Below the pieces are notes generated by a model. It was not told the DNA's origin, ran no database searches, and saw only the letters and a list, made by a program, of their open reading frames with translations. The translations under genes and the position numbers were made by a program. From contig NZ_PYVX01000002.1 of the NCBI RefSeq assembly GCF_003056305.1, forward strand, positions 62,001-126,000: a stretch of DNA of 64,000 nt, written 5' to 3'. The stretch comes from Halomonas denitrificans. Its GTDB lineage: Bacteria; Pseudomonadota; Gammaproteobacteria; Pseudomonadales; Halomonadaceae. Shown one piece after another: positions 12,385-24,766 of this stretch; the first letter of the stretch is position 1, and each line of letters begins with the position of its first letter.

Positions 12385-12645
12385 TCAGCGTTTCTTGACG
12401 TACAGCCCCACCATGCACATCGCCATGCCGGCCACCGAGAGCAGCATGCCGCCGTTGACCAGCCAGGGATGGCGGTCGACCCAGGGCACGAAGGGCTGGG
12501 CGGCCTCGCGGCAGACGCCGGCGCGATAGTCCCAGTGCCCCTCCTGGAGCAGCACGCAGTCCCGCACGTCCCCCAGTTCGACGAAATAGACGCCCATCAG
12601 TACCAGGATGGGCAGTATCAGCAGCAGCAGTCCGATCTTCAGCAT
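12385..12645 (-). CDS. Small two-helix membrane protein
   Basis: 86 residues from ATG 12645. Two hydrophobic segments, residues 3-22 and about 62-81, flank a loop with two Cys, and the tail ends in GLYVKKR. No recognised family. It is encoded 17 bp downstream of the M48 protease gene on the same strand, so it may be co-transcribed and could be a membrane partner, but that is inference only. Confidence 0.7.
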   Translation of the reverse strand: MLKIGLLLLILPILVLMGVYFVELGDVRDCVLLQEGHWDYRAGVCREAAQPFVPWVDRHPWLVNGGMLLSVAGMAMCMVGLYVKKR

Positions 12646-12662
12646 GGAAATCGTGCGTTCCT

Positions 12663-13463
12663 TCAGGGTCGTGGGCAGTTGGGGGTGCGGCCGGCCCGGC
12701 GGGCCTGCTCGTAGCGCGCCATGGCCTCGCCCAGGCCCGCTTCCAGGCCGCCGATGCGCTGGCCGTGGCTCGGGTGGGTGGAGAGCCAGGCCGGCGGCCG
12801 GGCGCCGCCCGCCGCGCTCATGTTGTTCCACAGCGCGACGCTCTCCCGCGGGTCGAAGCCGGCGTCGGCCATCAGGGTCAGGCCCAGGGTATCGGCCTCG
12901 CTCTCGTGGCTGCGCGAGAAGGGCAGCAGGATACCGTACTGGGCGCCCATGCCCAGCGCCGCCATCATGGTCTCGCCGCCGGCGCCCTGCATGCCGGCGG
13001 CCGACGAGATCGCCGACAGGCCGATCTGGGTGGCGGTCTCGGTGGAGGCGCGCTCGTTGGCATGACGGGCCAGCACGTGGGCGATCTCGTGGCCGATCAC
13101 GGTGGCGAGCTGATCCTGGTTGCGCGCCACGTCGAGCAGGCCGGTGTTGATACCCACGTAGCCGCCGGGCAGCGCGAAGGCGTTGGCCTGTTCGGAGGCG
13201 AAGACCTTGACCTGCCAGTTCTGGTCCCGCGCCTGGGGCGGCAGGGCACGCACCACGGCATCGGTGACGCACTCCACGTAGCGCAGCGGGGCGCCGCCGA
13301 CCGTCGGCAGCTTCTTCTGGTATTCGGCGAAGGCCTGGGCGCCCATCTGGTCGAGCTGATCGTCGGAGAGCAGCGTCAGCTGGGAGCGACCGGTAGGCGA
13401 GGTGGTGCAGGCGGCGAGGCCCAGGCTCAGGGCGCCGATGGCGAGGCAGTGAATCCAGCGCAT
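12663..13463 (-). CDS. M48-family metalloprotease lipoprotein
   Basis: 266 residues from ATG 13463 (MRWIHCLAIGALSLGLAACTTS), a lipoprotein signal with lipobox LAAC. The Zn-protease motif is HEIAHVLARH (HExxH), and the third ligand Glu is in SHESEADTLGL. The LPGGYVGINTGLLD segment is typical of the LoiP/YcaL/YggG group of outer-membrane-anchored proteases, which help envelope protein quality control together with BepA. It is divergent from the DUF815 ATPase. Confidence 0.9.
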   Translation of the reverse strand: MRWIHCLAIGALSLGLAACTTSPTGRSQLTLLSDDQLDQMGAQAFAEYQKKLPTVGGAPLRYVECVTDAVVRALPPQARDQNWQVKVFASEQANAFALPGGYVGINTGLLDVARNQDQLATVIGHEIAHVLARHANERASTETATQIGLSAISSAAGMQGAGGETMMAALGMGAQYGILLPFSRSHESEADTLGLTLMADAGFDPRESVALWNNMSAAGGARPPAWLSTHPSHGQRIGGLEAGLGEAMARYEQARRAGRTPNCPRP

Positions 13464-13596
13464 GATGGGCTCCTGTGGGGTCCAGGTCACTATGACGCTG
13501 GACGGGGCGTCGAGGTTCGCCACAAGATACCCCGACCACCGGTCAGGTCAACCGGGAACTGGACTCACCGTGCCTTGCCCAGAGGGAGGAACCGCC

Positions 13597-14463
13597 ATGG
13601 ACGCCGAGCTCTCGCGTCGCCTGCTCACGCTGCTCGATCACCTCGAGCCCTGGCTGCCGCCGCCGCCCCAGGAGGTGGACTGGACCCGGGACGTCGCCGC
13701 GCTCTGGCAGCGCCATGCGCTGGGCGGGCGGCTGCTGCCGGTGCCGCCGCGGGACGCCCTGGGGCTCGACGACCTGCTCGGCATCGAGCGCCAGAAGCTG
13801 GCGCTGGTCGACAACACCCGCGCCTTCCTGCAGGGGCTGCCGGCCAACCACGCCCTTTTGTGGGGCTCGCGGGGCAGCGGCAAGTCGTCGCTGATCCGCG
13901 CCCTGCTCAACGAGCTTTCCGCCGAGGGGCTGCGCCTGGTGCAGGTCGACCGCCACGACCTCGCGGCGCTGCCGACGCTCGTGGAGCTGCTGCGCCGCGA
14001 GCCCCAGCGCTTCGTGGTCTACTGCGACGACCTCTCCTTCGAGGGCCATGACGACGCCTACAAGGCGCTCAAGAGCGTGCTCGACGGCGCCCTGACCGGG
14101 CCGCCGCCCAACGTGCTGCTCTACGCCACCTCCAACCGCCGCCACCTGCTGCCGGAGTCGATGGGCGACAACGACGCCTCGCGCCTGGTGGGCGACGAGC
14201 TGCATCACGGCGACGCCGTCGAGGAGAAGATCTCGCTCTCCGACCGCTTCGGGCTTTGGCTCGGCTTCCACCCGTTCAACCAGGACGTCTACCTGGAGGC
14301 TTGCTGTCACTGGGTCACCCAGCTTGGCAGCCGCGAGGACTGGAACGCCGAGGCCCGGGCCGACGCGATCCGTTTCGCCACCCTGCGCGGCGGGCGCAGC
14401 GGCCGCGGCGCCTGGCAGTTCGCCACCCAGTGGGTGGGCCGGCGGCGCCTGCACGGGGCGTAG
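13597..14463 (+). CDS. DUF815 AAA-type ATP-binding protein
   Basis: 288 residues from ATG 13597, preceded by GAGGGAGGAACC. The Walker A motif is WGSRGSGKSSLIRAL at about residue 90; the Walker B-like VVYCDDLSFEGHDDAYKALK and a LYATSNRRHLLPE sensor-1 segment follow. Family proteins of this size (DUF815) are widespread in Proteobacteria, and their target is unknown. It is a single-gene unit between divergent M48 protease and convergent lipoprotein genes. Confidence 0.9.
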   Translation: MDAELSRRLLTLLDHLEPWLPPPPQEVDWTRDVAALWQRHALGGRLLPVPPRDALGLDDLLGIERQKLALVDNTRAFLQGLPANHALLWGSRGSGKSSLIRALLNELSAEGLRLVQVDRHDLAALPTLVELLRREPQRFVVYCDDLSFEGHDDAYKALKSVLDGALTGPPPNVLLYATSNRRHLLPESMGDNDASRLVGDELHHGDAVEEKISLSDRFGLWLGFHPFNQDVYLEACCHWVTQLGSREDWNAEARADAIRFATLRGGRSGRGAWQFATQWVGRRRLHGA

Positions 14464-14528
14464 CGCTCCTGCAAGGCAGCTAAGCCGCAGACAGGTCTCC
14501 GGCGCTCCATTTCGGCGTCGATGAAGGA

Positions 14529-15149
14529 TTAGCCCTGGGGAATCAGGCTGCCGTCCTCGCCCACGCCCAGGCGCACGGTGGGGGTGAGCAGCCCGGCGGG
14601 CAGGGTCATGCCGAGCCCGCTCAGGTCACCCGGGGTGATGGCGAGCTCGCTGCCGGCGGGCAGCTCGCCCTGGCGGGCCAGCTGGCGCGCCAGTTCCACC
14701 ATCGGCGCCAGGCGCTCCCGGTCGCCGCCCAGCAGGTCGAAGGCCACCGGCAGGCGCAGCTTGGCATCTTCACCCGAGGTGAGGGTGACCGACTCCTCGT
14801 AGTCGCCGCTCACCGGCTCCACCCCGGGCATGTCCAGACTCCAGCGAAAGCCGGACATCTCCACCGGCGGCATGCCGACCGGCAGGCCCAGGCCCATGGC
14901 CAGGGTCGCCTGTACCGGCAGGCTGCCGGCGCCGAGGCCGGAGGCGATCAGCGAGGTCAGGTCGCTGGTGTCGAGGCGCGCATCCACGGCGAGCGGCCCG
15001 ATGCGCACCTCCTCCACGCCCAGCGAGGTCACCGCCAGGCGGAAGGCGAACAGGCCGGTCTGGGGGAGCGCCAGGCAGCCGCCGAGCAGGGCGGCCAGGC
15101 AGAGTGGGGCGAGCAGGCGCCAGCGGCGCACGAGGGGGCGAAAACGCAT
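14529..15149 (-). CDS. Putative lipoprotein of unknown function
   Basis: 206 residues with a lipoprotein signal (LLAPLCLAALLGGC). The mature part is beta-rich, with alternating short segments and a duplicated feel (residues about 35-110 and 120-200), reminiscent of LEA type-2 / WHy-like domains, but I cannot confirm the family. It is convergent with DUF815 and downstream of the der operon. Confidence 0.65.
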   Translation of the reverse strand: MRFRPLVRRWRLLAPLCLAALLGGCLALPQTGLFAFRLAVTSLGVEEVRIGPLAVDARLDTSDLTSLIASGLGAGSLPVQATLAMGLGLPVGMPPVEMSGFRWSLDMPGVEPVSGDYEESVTLTSGEDAKLRLPVAFDLLGGDRERLAPMVELARQLARQGELPAGSELAITPGDLSGLGMTLPAGLLTPTVRLGVGEDGSLIPQG

Positions 15150-15280
15150 CGGGGGATCCTCCGGAAGGGCGGTGCTGCAACGCAGCGCGGAGGCGTATTT
15201 CAGGGCCAGCGGCCCGCTGCGTCAAGGCGTGGGCGCCCTTCGTTGTGCGCCTCGCAAGCGGGCCTGTCGGCCCCAACCGA

Positions 15281-15319
15281 CACCGCCCGGCCCGTCGGCG
15301 ATGACGGGACCGGGCGGTG
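15281..15319 (-). terminator. Hairpin downstream of der
   Basis: A 10-bp stem CACCGCCCGG / CCGGGCGGTG encloses a further 6-bp stem CCCGTC / GACGGG. It lies 27 bp after the der stop and before the next gene, with only a weak T-run (TCGGTTGGGG) on the minus strand. Probable end of the pilW-to-der transcript. Confidence 0.55.
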
Positions 15320-15345
15320 GCCGGGTCGGCGAGCAGAGTGAGGGC

Positions 15346-16749
15346 TCAGCGGCGGCTCTTGCGCGCCTCCTTGGTGCGGCCCAGTTCCCGCTTCTTGGCC
15401 TTCTCCCGGTCGCTGGCCCCCGCCATGCTGTCGTAGGGGTTGTCGCCGGAGCGGAACTCGAAGCGCATCGGCGTGCCGCGCACCTTGAGCACCTTGCGGA
15501 AGGTGTTGGTCAGGTAGCGCTTGTAGGCCTCGGGCAGTGAGGCGGTCTGGTTGCCGTGGACCACGATGATCGGCGGGTTGCTGCCGCCCTGGTGGGCCAT
15601 GCGCAGCTTGATCCGCCGGCCGCGCACCATGGGCGGCTGGTGCGCCTCGGTGGCGTCCTGGAGGATGGTGGTCAGCCGGTTGGTGGACCAGTGGGCGTTG
15701 GCCGAGGCGAAGGCGCGCTCGATGGAGGGGTAGAGATCGCCCACTCCGGTGCCGTGCAGCGCCGAGATGAAGTGCAGGTCGGCGTAGTCGGCGAAGCCCA
15801 GGCGGCGCTTGATCTCGGTGCGCATCTTCTCCTTGGCCTCGCTCTCCAGGCCGTCCCACTTGTTGACCGCGAGCACCAGGGCACGACCGCTGGTCAGCAC
15901 GTAGTCGAGCAGGTGCAGGTCCTGCTCCACCAGCCCGGAGCGGGCATCGAGCACCATGATGGCGACGTGGCACTCCTTGATCGCCTCCAGGGTCTTGATG
16001 ATCGAGAACTTCTCGGCCACCTCGCGGACGTTCTTGCGTCGCCGCACCCCGGCGGTGTCCACCAGCACGTAGGGCTTGCCGCGGCGCTCGAAGGGGATCT
16101 CGATGGCGTCGCGGGTGGTGCCGGCCTCGTCGAAGACCACCACCCGCTCCTCGCCGAGCAGACGGTTGACCAGGGTCGACTTGCCGACGTTGGGGCGGCC
16201 GATCACGCCGATGCGGATGCCCTTGGTGCCGGTGTCGGCGGGGATGCTCTCGTCGCGGGCCGGGAAGGGCGAGAGCACCTCCTCGATCAGCGTGGTGACG
16301 TTGCGGCCGTGGGCGGCGGCGATGGCGTGGGGATCACCGAGTCCCAGCTGCCAGAAGTCGGCCATGGCGCTGTGCTCTTCCAGGCCGTCGACCTTGTTGA
16401 CCACCAGCCAGGTCTTCTTCTGGTTGACCCGCAGGTGGTTGGCGATGGCCTCGTCGGCGACGTTGAGGCCGGCGCGGGCGTCGACCAGGAACAGCACGAT
16501 GTCGGCCTCGTCGATGGCCGCCAGCGACTGCTCGGCCATGGCCGCGTCGATGCCCTCCTCGTCGCCGCTGATGCCGCCGGTGTCGATCACCGTGTAGGCC
16601 TTGTCGCCGAGCATGCCGTTGCCGTACTTGCGGTCGCGGGTCAGGCCCGGGAAGTCGGCCACCAGGGCATCCCGGGAGCGGGTCAGGCGGTTGAAGAGGG
16701 TCGATTTGCCGACGTTGGGACGGCCGACCAGGGCGATCACCGGGGTCAT
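15346..16749 (-). CDS. der: Ribosome biogenesis GTPase Der (EngA)
   Basis: 467 residues from ATG 16749. Two tandem G domains: G1 [18 protein letters not shown] and NKVD in the first, and [18 protein letters not shown] and NKWD in the second, then a KH-like C-terminal domain. It acts in 50S subunit maturation. The start overlaps the bamB stop by 4 nt. A long upstream extension of the frame is bamB read in another frame. Confidence 0.97.
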   Translation of the reverse strand: MTPVIALVGRPNVGKSTLFNRLTRSRDALVADFPGLTRDRKYGNGMLGDKAYTVIDTGGISGDEEGIDAAMAEQSLAAIDEADIVLFLVDARAGLNVADEAIANHLRVNQKKTWLVVNKVDGLEEHSAMADFWQLGLGDPHAIAAAHGRNVTTLIEEVLSPFPARDESIPADTGTKGIRIGVIGRPNVGKSTLVNRLLGEERVVVFDEAGTTRDAIEIPFERRGKPYVLVDTAGVRRRKNVREVAEKFSIIKTLEAIKECHVAIMVLDARSGLVEQDLHLLDYVLTSGRALVLAVNKWDGLESEAKEKMRTEIKRRLGFADYADLHFISALHGTGVGDLYPSIERAFASANAHWSTNRLTTILQDATEAHQPPMVRGRRIKLRMAHQGGSNPPIIVVHGNQTASLPEAYKRYLTNTFRKVLKVRGTPMRFEFRSGDNPYDSMAGASDREKAKKRELGRTKEARKSRR

Positions 16750-17894
16750 GGGCGAAGCTCCAGGGCGTCCAGGGTGCCGTCGTCGGCCAGCGCGTAGACG
16801 CGGCGACGATCGGTGAGCGGGCGCACGCTGAGGCCCGAGCCGTCGATGCGGGTGCGACCGACGAGCTCGCCCTCGCGGGCGTCGAGCAGGTGCAGGTAGC
16901 CCTCGGCGTCGCCCACCACCAGGTGGTCGGTGGCGAAGGCCGGGGCGGTCAGCGAGCGACCCTCGAGGGCCTCGTTGCGCCACAGCTCGTTGCCGTTGCC
17001 GGCATCCACGGCGATGACGTGGCTGGCCTCGTCGATCACGAACAGGAAGTCGCCGACCAGGATCGGGGTCAGGTAGCTGGAGAGCTCCCGGGCCCAGAGC
17101 ACCTCGCCGGAGCGGGCGTCCAGCGCGGCCAGGCGACCGTTGTAGCTGGTCACGAACAGGCGGCCGTCCTGGGTCAGGACCGGCTGGCCGGCCAGGTCGA
17201 CCAGGCGGTCGATCTCGCTCTGCCCCCGGGGCACGGCGATGCGGCGATCCCACAGCGGCTGGCCGCTGCGGTTGTCCAGGGTCACCAGGCGGCCGTTGGC
17301 GAAGCCGGCGAAGGTCACCGGATCGATCACCGTCGGCGTGCCGGTGCCGCGCAGGCTCAGCGAGGGGCGCGGGCCGCTGTAGACCCAGCGCTCGGCGCCG
17401 CTGGCGCGATCCAGGGCGGTGACGCGGCCGTCGACGGCCTGTACCACCACGAGCTCGCGGTTGGCCTGGGGCGCGGCGAGCACCTCGCTGGTGACCCGGG
17501 CGCGCCACTGGACGCTGCCGTCGACCTGGTCGAGGGCGAGCACCTCGCCGTTGCGGGTGGCCAGGAAGAGGCTCTCGGCCACGGCGGTCAGGCCGCTGGA
17601 GACCGGGGTGTCGAGCTCGACCGCCCAGCGGGTCTCGCCGCTGTCGGCGTCCAGGGCCTCGACCAGGCCGCGGCCGTCGGCGGCGAACAGGGTGTCGCCG
17701 TCCTGGGCGGGCGCCACCGGGTAGCCGGCGTCACCCAGCCCCTTGCCGACGCGCTCGCTCCACAGGGTGTCCAGCTCGGTGGTGGTCGCGATGTCGGTGA
17801 GCGCGCGGGGCGCGTATTCGGGCTCGGGGGTGGCGGCACAGCCGGCCAGCACGGCCAGGGCCGCGCCCGCGGCGATCAGCAGGGGGGATCTCAT
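16746..17894 (-). CDS. bamB: Outer-membrane assembly lipoprotein BamB
   Basis: 382 residues with lipoprotein signal AVLAGC and eight PQQ-like beta-propeller repeats (for example [60 protein letters not shown]). It is a subunit of the BAM complex that inserts beta-barrel proteins into the outer membrane. It overlaps yfgM by 4 nt and der by 4 nt, as in the usual yfgM-bamB-der order. Confidence 0.96.
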   Translation of the reverse strand: MRSPLLIAAGAALAVLAGCAATPEPEYAPRALTDIATTTELDTLWSERVGKGLGDAGYPVAPAQDGDTLFAADGRGLVEALDADSGETRWAVELDTPVSSGLTAVAESLFLATRNGEVLALDQVDGSVQWRARVTSEVLAAPQANRELVVVQAVDGRVTALDRASGAERWVYSGPRPSLSLRGTGTPTVIDPVTFAGFANGRLVTLDNRSGQPLWDRRIAVPRGQSEIDRLVDLAGQPVLTQDGRLFVTSYNGRLAALDARSGEVLWARELSSYLTPILVGDFLFVIDEASHVIAVDAGNGNELWRNEALEGRSLTAPAFATDHLVVGDAEGYLHLLDAREGELVGRTRIDGSGLSVRPLTDRRRVYALADDGTLDALELRP

Positions 17895-18547
17895 AGGATG
17901 GCCTCCTCGGTGCCGAGGTCATCCAGCTTGAGCTGGACGCCGTAGAGCGGTTGATCGTGCTGCTCGGCGAGGGAGAGGGCTTCCTGCCAGGCCTGGCGCG
18001 CCTGGTCGACGCGACCCAGGGCGTGATGCGCATCGCCGACCACCTCGGCGCGCTGCGCCGCGAGGGCCTCGGGCACGCCCTCCAGGGTGGTCAGGGCGGT
18101 CTCGGCCTCGCCCTCGACGAGCTGCAGGCGGGCCAGGCGCAGGCGCGCCAGCCCCTCGAGATAGCCGCGCTCGCTCTCCTCGATCACCGCCTCCAGGGCG
18201 GCGCGGGCGCGCGCCCGGTCGTCCGCCTCGACGGCCAGGCGGGCGTCGAGCAGGCGGGCCAGGTCGGCGTAGAGGGTCGTGCCGTGCTCGTCGGTGATCT
18301 CGGTCACCAGCTCCTCGGCGCGACGGCGGGCGTCGTCGCCCAGCTCGTCGCGGCCGGTGAGGTCGATCAGCTGCTGGTAGCGCAGCGAGGCGGCCTCGCC
18401 CTGGCTCGCCTGGTAGTCCTGCCAGGCGTTCCAGCCGAACACGCCGGCCGCCGCGATGGCGGCGCCGGCGATCAGCGAGGTGCCGTTCTCCTTCCACCAG
18501 CGCTTGATGGCCTCAAGCTGTTCTTCCTCGGTTCTCAGCTCCGCCAC
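17891..18547 (-). CDS. yfgM: YfgM-type SecYEG ancillary subunit
   Basis: 218 residues. N-terminal cytoplasmic segment (RTEEEQLEAIKRWWKENGT), one membrane helix (LIAGAAIAAAGVFGWNAW, residues 25-42), then a TPR-like periplasmic helical domain with repeated Ala/Glu/Arg-rich helices. It associates with SecYEG and PpiD in handling translocated proteins. It lies 28 bp downstream of hisS and overlaps bamB. Confidence 0.92.
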   Translation of the reverse strand: MAELRTEEEQLEAIKRWWKENGTSLIAGAAIAAAGVFGWNAWQDYQASQGEAASLRYQQLIDLTGRDELGDDARRRAEELVTEITDEHGTTLYADLARLLDARLAVEADDRARARAALEAVIEESERGYLEGLARLRLARLQLVEGEAETALTTLEGVPEALAAQRAEVVGDAHHALGRVDQARQAWQEALSLAEQHDQPLYGVQLKLDDLGTEEAIL

Positions 18548-18575
18548 GGGCGGTCTCCTTTGATGCGGGTGTCCG

Positions 18576-19886
<1,311 letters not shown>

Positions 19887-19912
19887 TGCTTGCTCCTTGT
19901 GGGGGCGCCGGC

Positions 19913-21028
19913 TCAGGCGTCCCGGGCGATCACGTCCTGCTCGGCCTGCTGCTTCTCGCGCACCTTCTCGCGGATCAGCCGCTCCAGGTCGTCGACCAGG
20001 TGGTCGTTGCGCAGCTTGCTGGCCGGCTTGCCGTCGAGGTAGACGAGGTTGGCGGGGCTGCCGCCGGTCAGTCCGACGTCGGTCTCCTTGGCCTCGCCCG
20101 GGCCGTTGACCACGCAGCCGATCACCGAGACGTTCAGCGGCGTCATGACGTCCTCTAGGCGCTCCTCGAGGGCGTTCATGGTGCCGATCACGTCGAAGTT
20201 CTGACGCGAGCAGCTGGGGCAGGCGATGAAGTTGATGCCCTTGGCACGCAGCTTGAGGCTCTTGAGCATGTCGAAGCCGACCTTGATCTCCTCGACCGGG
20301 TCGGCGGCCAGCGACACGCGGATGGTGTCGCCGATGCCGTCCATCAGCAGCATGCCCAGGCCAATGGAGGACTTGACGGTGCCCGAGCGCAACCCGCCCG
20401 CCTCGGTGATGCCGAGGTGCAGCGGCTGCTCGATGCGGGTGGCGAGCTGGCGGTAGGCGGCCACGGCCATGAAGACGTCGGAGGCCTTGACGCTGACCTT
20501 GAAGTCCGGGAAGTCGAGGCGGTCGAGGTGGTCGATGTGGCGCATCGCCGACTCGACCAGCGCCTCGGGGGTCGGCTCGCCGTACTTCTTCTGCAGGTCC
20601 TTCTCCAGGGAGCCGGCGTTGACGCCGATGCGGATCGGGATGCCGTTGTCCCGGGCGGCGCTGACCACGGCGCGCACGCGCTCCTCGCGGCCGATGTTGC
20701 CGGGATTGATGCGCAGGCAGTCGACGCCGAGCTCGGCGACGCGCAGGGCGATCTTGTAGTCGAAGTGGATGTCGGCGACCAGGGGCACCTCGACCTCGCG
20801 CTTGATGCGCCCGAAGGCCTCGGCGGCGTCCATGTCGGGCACGCTGACGCGCACGATGTCGGCGCCGGCGGCCTCCAGCTGGCGGATCTGGGCCACGGTG
20901 GCCGCCACGTCCAGGGTGTCGGTGTTGGTCATGCTCTGGACGGAGATGGGGGCGTCGCCTCCGACCGGCACCTTGCCGACGTGGATCTGGCGCGACTTGC
21001 GACGAATGATGGGGGATTGTGCGTGCAT
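19913..21028 (-). CDS. ispG: 4-hydroxy-3-methylbut-2-enyl diphosphate synthase IspG
   Basis: 371 residues. TIM-barrel N-terminal part ([27 protein letters not shown]) and C-terminal 4Fe-4S domain with ligands in ACPSCSR and GCVVNGPGE. It makes HMBPP from MEcPP in the MEP isoprenoid pathway and needs Fe-S supply, which is encoded nearby. It lies 10 bp downstream of rodZ. Confidence 0.97.
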   Translation of the reverse strand: MHAQSPIIRRKSRQIHVGKVPVGGDAPISVQSMTNTDTLDVAATVAQIRQLEAAGADIVRVSVPDMDAAEAFGRIKREVEVPLVADIHFDYKIALRVAELGVDCLRINPGNIGREERVRAVVSAARDNGIPIRIGVNAGSLEKDLQKKYGEPTPEALVESAMRHIDHLDRLDFPDFKVSVKASDVFMAVAAYRQLATRIEQPLHLGITEAGGLRSGTVKSSIGLGMLLMDGIGDTIRVSLAADPVEEIKVGFDMLKSLKLRAKGINFIACPSCSRQNFDVIGTMNALEERLEDVMTPLNVSVIGCVVNGPGEAKETDVGLTGGSPANLVYLDGKPASKLRNDHLVDDLERLIREKVREKQQAEQDVIARDA

Positions 21029-21038
21029 GGTGACGGAA

Positions 21039-22043
21039 TCATTCTCCCAGGGTGAAGCGGGCGACGTTGTTGGCGCCGGCCCGGGCCGTGAGGTCGACGG
21101 GCTCGCCGCCCCAGCGAAGCTCGACGCCGGTGGCGTTGCCCACGGTCAGGCGGAAGGGCGGGGTGCCCTCGACGCGCGCCGAGGTGCCGGGCTGCTGGAG
21201 GCCGACGAAGATGCGCTGGTTGTCGGCATCGAAGATCTCGGTCCAGGACTGCTCGTTGAAGGTCAGCTCCAGCACGCCGGCATCGGCGGTCTCGCTCGCC
21301 GCCTCGGCCTCGCTTTCCGCGGCGTCGGTCTCGCTTTCCGCGATATCGGTCTCGGCGGTCTCGGCGGTCGGGGCCTCGGCGTCGGTCGCGGCCGGTTCGG
21401 CCTCGCCCTCGGCGGGCGCCTGGGCGTCAGCGTCGGCCGCGGCGGAGGCCTGTGCCGGCGCCTCGTCGGTGGGCTCGTCGACCAGGCCGAGCTCCGCCTC
21501 CTGCTCGGGCAGCGGCGGCAGGTCGTCGGCCTCGGCACCGGGCTCCTCGGTGATGGTGGTGCTGCCGTCGAGGCTGTCCACCGCCACCGGGCCGCTGTCG
21601 CCGGGGGTGGGCGGCTGGCTGCCGCCGCGGCTCTGCCACCACATCAGGGTCAGGCCGATCATGCCGGCGATCACCAGCAGGGTGACCAGGCGGAACAGCC
21701 AGGCGCCGAGCCGCGAGGGCGGCCGGTTGATCTGCACCGGCGTGACCCGCTGCTCGGCATCCTCGCTGCCGAAGTGCGTCTTGTAGGCGTCGAGCACCGC
21801 GCGGTCGTCGAGGCCCAGCAGCTGGGCGTAGCTGCGCAGGTAGCCGCGGCGATAGGCGGGAACGGGGACCTCTTCGTAGTGGTCGTTCTCCAGCCCCTCG
21901 ATCACCGCCGGGCGCAGGTTGAGGGCGTCGGCGACCTCGTCGCGATCGAGCCCCTGGGACTCGCGCTCGCGACGCAGCAGTTCGCCGGGCGAGGCCAGGC
22001 GGGGCGAGGTCTCGGCGGCGGCGTCGTTATGAATGTCGCTCAT
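21039..22043 (-). CDS. rodZ: RodZ-like cytoskeletal membrane protein
   Basis: 334 residues. N-terminal helix-turn-helix Xre-like domain ([21 protein letters not shown], residues about 20-85), one transmembrane helix near residues 110-128, a very acidic Ala/Glu/Thr-rich linker (about residues 160-255), and a C-terminal DUF4115 beta domain. RodZ links MreB filaments to the wall elongation machinery. The linker is unusually long and acidic, which fits halophile adaptation. Located between pilW and ispG, as in Pseudomonas. Confidence 0.9.
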   Translation of the reverse strand: MSDIHNDAAAETSPRLASPGELLRRERESQGLDRDEVADALNLRPAVIEGLENDHYEEVPVPAYRRGYLRSYAQLLGLDDRAVLDAYKTHFGSEDAEQRVTPVQINRPPSRLGAWLFRLVTLLVIAGMIGLTLMWWQSRGGSQPPTPGDSGPVAVDSLDGSTTITEEPGAEADDLPPLPEQEAELGLVDEPTDEAPAQASAAADADAQAPAEGEAEPAATDAEAPTAETAETDIAESETDAAESEAEAASETADAGVLELTFNEQSWTEIFDADNQRIFVGLQQPGTSARVEGTPPFRLTVGNATGVELRWGGEPVDLTARAGANNVARFTLGE

Positions 22044-22073
22044 GTCTGAGCATCCTTCGTCAGAAAACGGTGG

Positions 22074-22820
22074 TCAGGGCCCGGCACGCGTGCCCTCCAG
22101 CTGATCGGTATAGAAGTCGGCGGTCGCCGCGTCGCCGCGCCGGCGGGCCAGGTCGCGGGCCAGGCGCAGGGCCTCGGCCCGGGGGCCGGCCAGGCGCATG
22201 TAGCGCTCCAGCTGCCGTTCGGCGCGCTCGAGGTTGCCCTCGGCGGCCTCGAGCTCGGCCAGCAGCAGATAGCTGCGCGCGCCGCGCGGATCGATGGCCT
22301 GGGCGCGGGCGAGGCTCTGGCGTGCGGCGGTGACGTCGCCCATCTCGAGGCGGCACTGCCCGAGGTTGGCGAACAGCTGCCCGCGATTCGCGTACTGGGT
22401 GTCCTCGGAGGCGCGCTCGAGCTGCTCGCAGGCCTCGGCAATACGGCCCCGATCATACAGGAAGGCGGCGTAGTTGTTGCGCGTGCGGGTCAACGTCGGG
22501 TCGGCCTCGATGGCGCGGCGGAACATCTCGCCGGCCAGGGCTCCCTCGCCCTGGCGCTGGTGGACCATGGCCATGGCCTGCAGCGCCTCTGCATCGTCGG
22601 GATCGATCTCGAGTGCCCGGTCCAGGGCGTTCAGGGCGCGGGGCAGGTTGTCGCGCTCCAGGTAGGCCACCCCGAGGCGGGTGTAGGCCGCGGCGGCGTC
22701 GCTGCCGTTGTCCGCGGGAAGGTTGGCCTGGGTGGCGCAGCCGGACAGCCACAGCGTGCCCAGCAGCATGAGGGCGGCGGGTAACTGCCGAAGGCCGGTC
22801 ATGCTCGGGCAAGGGGTCAT
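22074..22820 (-). CDS. pilW: Type IV pilus biogenesis lipoprotein PilW/PilF (TPR)
   Basis: 248 residues with lipoprotein signal LMLLGTLWLSGC and consecutive TPR units (AAAYTRLGVAYLERDNLPRA, ALNALDRALEIDPDDAEAL, ANLGQCRLEMGDVTAARQSL). It is the pilotin-like protein that helps the PilQ secretin assemble in the outer membrane. Start ATG 22820 follows GGAGAGGA at good spacing; an inner Met at 22802 is the alternative. First gene of the pilW-rodZ-ispG-hisS-yfgM-bamB-der series. Confidence 0.9.
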   Translation of the reverse strand: MTPCPSMTGLRQLPAALMLLGTLWLSGCATQANLPADNGSDAAAAYTRLGVAYLERDNLPRALNALDRALEIDPDDAEALQAMAMVHQRQGEGALAGEMFRRAIEADPTLTRTRNNYAAFLYDRGRIAEACEQLERASEDTQYANRGQLFANLGQCRLEMGDVTAARQSLARAQAIDPRGARSYLLLAELEAAEGNLERAERQLERYMRLAGPRAEALRLARDLARRRGDAATADFYTDQLEGTRAGP

Positions 22821-22942
22821 GGCATCCTCTCCAGATAGGCACGCAACCGGGGGCCGCGGGAGGCGTGCGACACGCGGCCGACGGTGAAAAAAGGCCCGTC
22901 CATCAAAGCGCCGAGACCGGTTGAAGTCAAGGCGCCCCCCGC

Positions 22943-24070
22943 TCAGTCGGCGTCGATCTGGATCGACTGGATGTAGCGCGCATGGCGCTTGGTGCGATCC
23001 TTGACGCGGCCCACCAGCTGGCCGCAGGCGGCATCGATGTCGTCGCCGCGGGTGGAGCGGATCGGGGCCGTGTAGCCCAGCTCATAGAGCCACTGCTGGA
23101 AGCGCATCACCTGGTTGCGCGACGGCTTCTCGTAGCCCGAGTGCGGGAAGGGGTTGAACGGGATCAGGTTGATCTTGCACGGCAGTTCCTCGAGCAGCTC
23201 GGCGAGCTGACGGGCGTGCTCCTGCTGGTCGTTGACGTCCTTGATCACCGTGTACTCGATGGTCACCTGGCGCGTGTCGTGGCACTTGGCCAGGTAGCGC
23301 TGGCAGGCATCGAGCAGACTGCGGATGTTGTACTTGCGGTTGAGCGGCACCAGCTCGTTGCGCAGCTCGTCGTTGGCGGCGTGCAGCGAGACGGCCAGGC
23401 TCACGTCGAGCTCGTCGCCGAGCTTGTCGAGCATCGGCACCACCCCGGAGGTGGAGAGCGTGACGCGGCGCTTGGAGAGGCCGTAACCGTCGTCGTCGAG
23501 CATCAGTTTCATGGCCGGCACGACGTTGTCGTAATTGAGCAGCGGCTCGCCCATGCCCATCATCACCACGTTGGTGACGGGGCGGTTGGCGGTGTCGCGC
23601 CGCGGCCCCACGCTGCGCTGGGCCACCCACACCTGGCCGATGATCTCGGCGGCGGTGAGGTTGCGCTGGAAGCCCTGCTTGCCGGTGGAGCAGAAGCTGC
23701 AGTCCAGCGAGCAGCCGACCTGGGACGAGACGCACAGGGTGCGCCGCTTGCCGTTGTCGGCGGGGATCAGCACCGTCTCCACGTAGCTGCCGTCTTCCAC
23801 TTCGAGCACCCACTTGCGGGTGCCGTCGCTCGACGAGCCCTCGTAGACCACGCCCGGGCCGCGAATCTCGGCGACCTCGGCCAGGCGGGTACGCAGCGCC
23901 TTGGAGAGGTTGGTCATGGCCGCGAAGTCGTCGCAGCCCTCGATGTGGATCCACTTCATCACCTGGGCGGCACGGAACTTCTTCTCGCCGATGGAGAGGA
24001 AGAAGGCTTCCATCTCCTCGCGCGTCATGCCGAGCAGGTTGGTGAGTCGGGGAGCAGTGGTGGCGGTCAT
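22943..24070 (-). CDS. rlmN: Dual-specificity 23S/tRNA A2 methyltransferase RlmN
   Basis: 375 residues. Radical-SAM motif [14 protein letters not shown] (CxxxCxxC), the catalytic second Cys in [10 protein letters not shown] near the C-terminus, and family segments [13 protein letters not shown] and [13 protein letters not shown]. It methylates C2 of A2503 in 23S rRNA and A37 in some tRNAs. It lies between ndk and pilW, as in Pseudomonas. Confidence 0.96.
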   Translation of the reverse strand: MTATTAPRLTNLLGMTREEMEAFFLSIGEKKFRAAQVMKWIHIEGCDDFAAMTNLSKALRTRLAEVAEIRGPGVVYEGSSSDGTRKWVLEVEDGSYVETVLIPADNGKRRTLCVSSQVGCSLDCSFCSTGKQGFQRNLTAAEIIGQVWVAQRSVGPRRDTANRPVTNVVMMGMGEPLLNYDNVVPAMKLMLDDDGYGLSKRRVTLSTSGVVPMLDKLGDELDVSLAVSLHAANDELRNELVPLNRKYNIRSLLDACQRYLAKCHDTRQVTIEYTVIKDVNDQQEHARQLAELLEELPCKINLIPFNPFPHSGYEKPSRNQVMRFQQWLYELGYTAPIRSTRGDDIDAACGQLVGRVKDRTKRHARYIQSIQIDAD

Positions 24071-24132
24071 GGTGGTCAGCGCGTCGGTGGGGCAGGGGGC
24101 GGGGGTGGGAACACCCCCGCGGGAAGGCCGGA

Positions 24133-24558
<426 letters not shown>

Positions 24559-24766
24559 GGGGCATGTCTCCGGTTGGACGTGGGCTAGCCGCGGATCGGG
24601 CTAGCGAAGGATGGAAGCTGTGCTCGTCGTGCGCCGGGATCGCCGCGCGTCCCTGGCGTCTGCCGACGATGGATAGCGCCGCGCCGCCCGGGGCTCCGCT
24701 TCTGGAGCATCGGACGGCGCGGCGAATCGGGTATAGCGTGCGGCGCGGTTCGCCGTCGGGCCGGGG

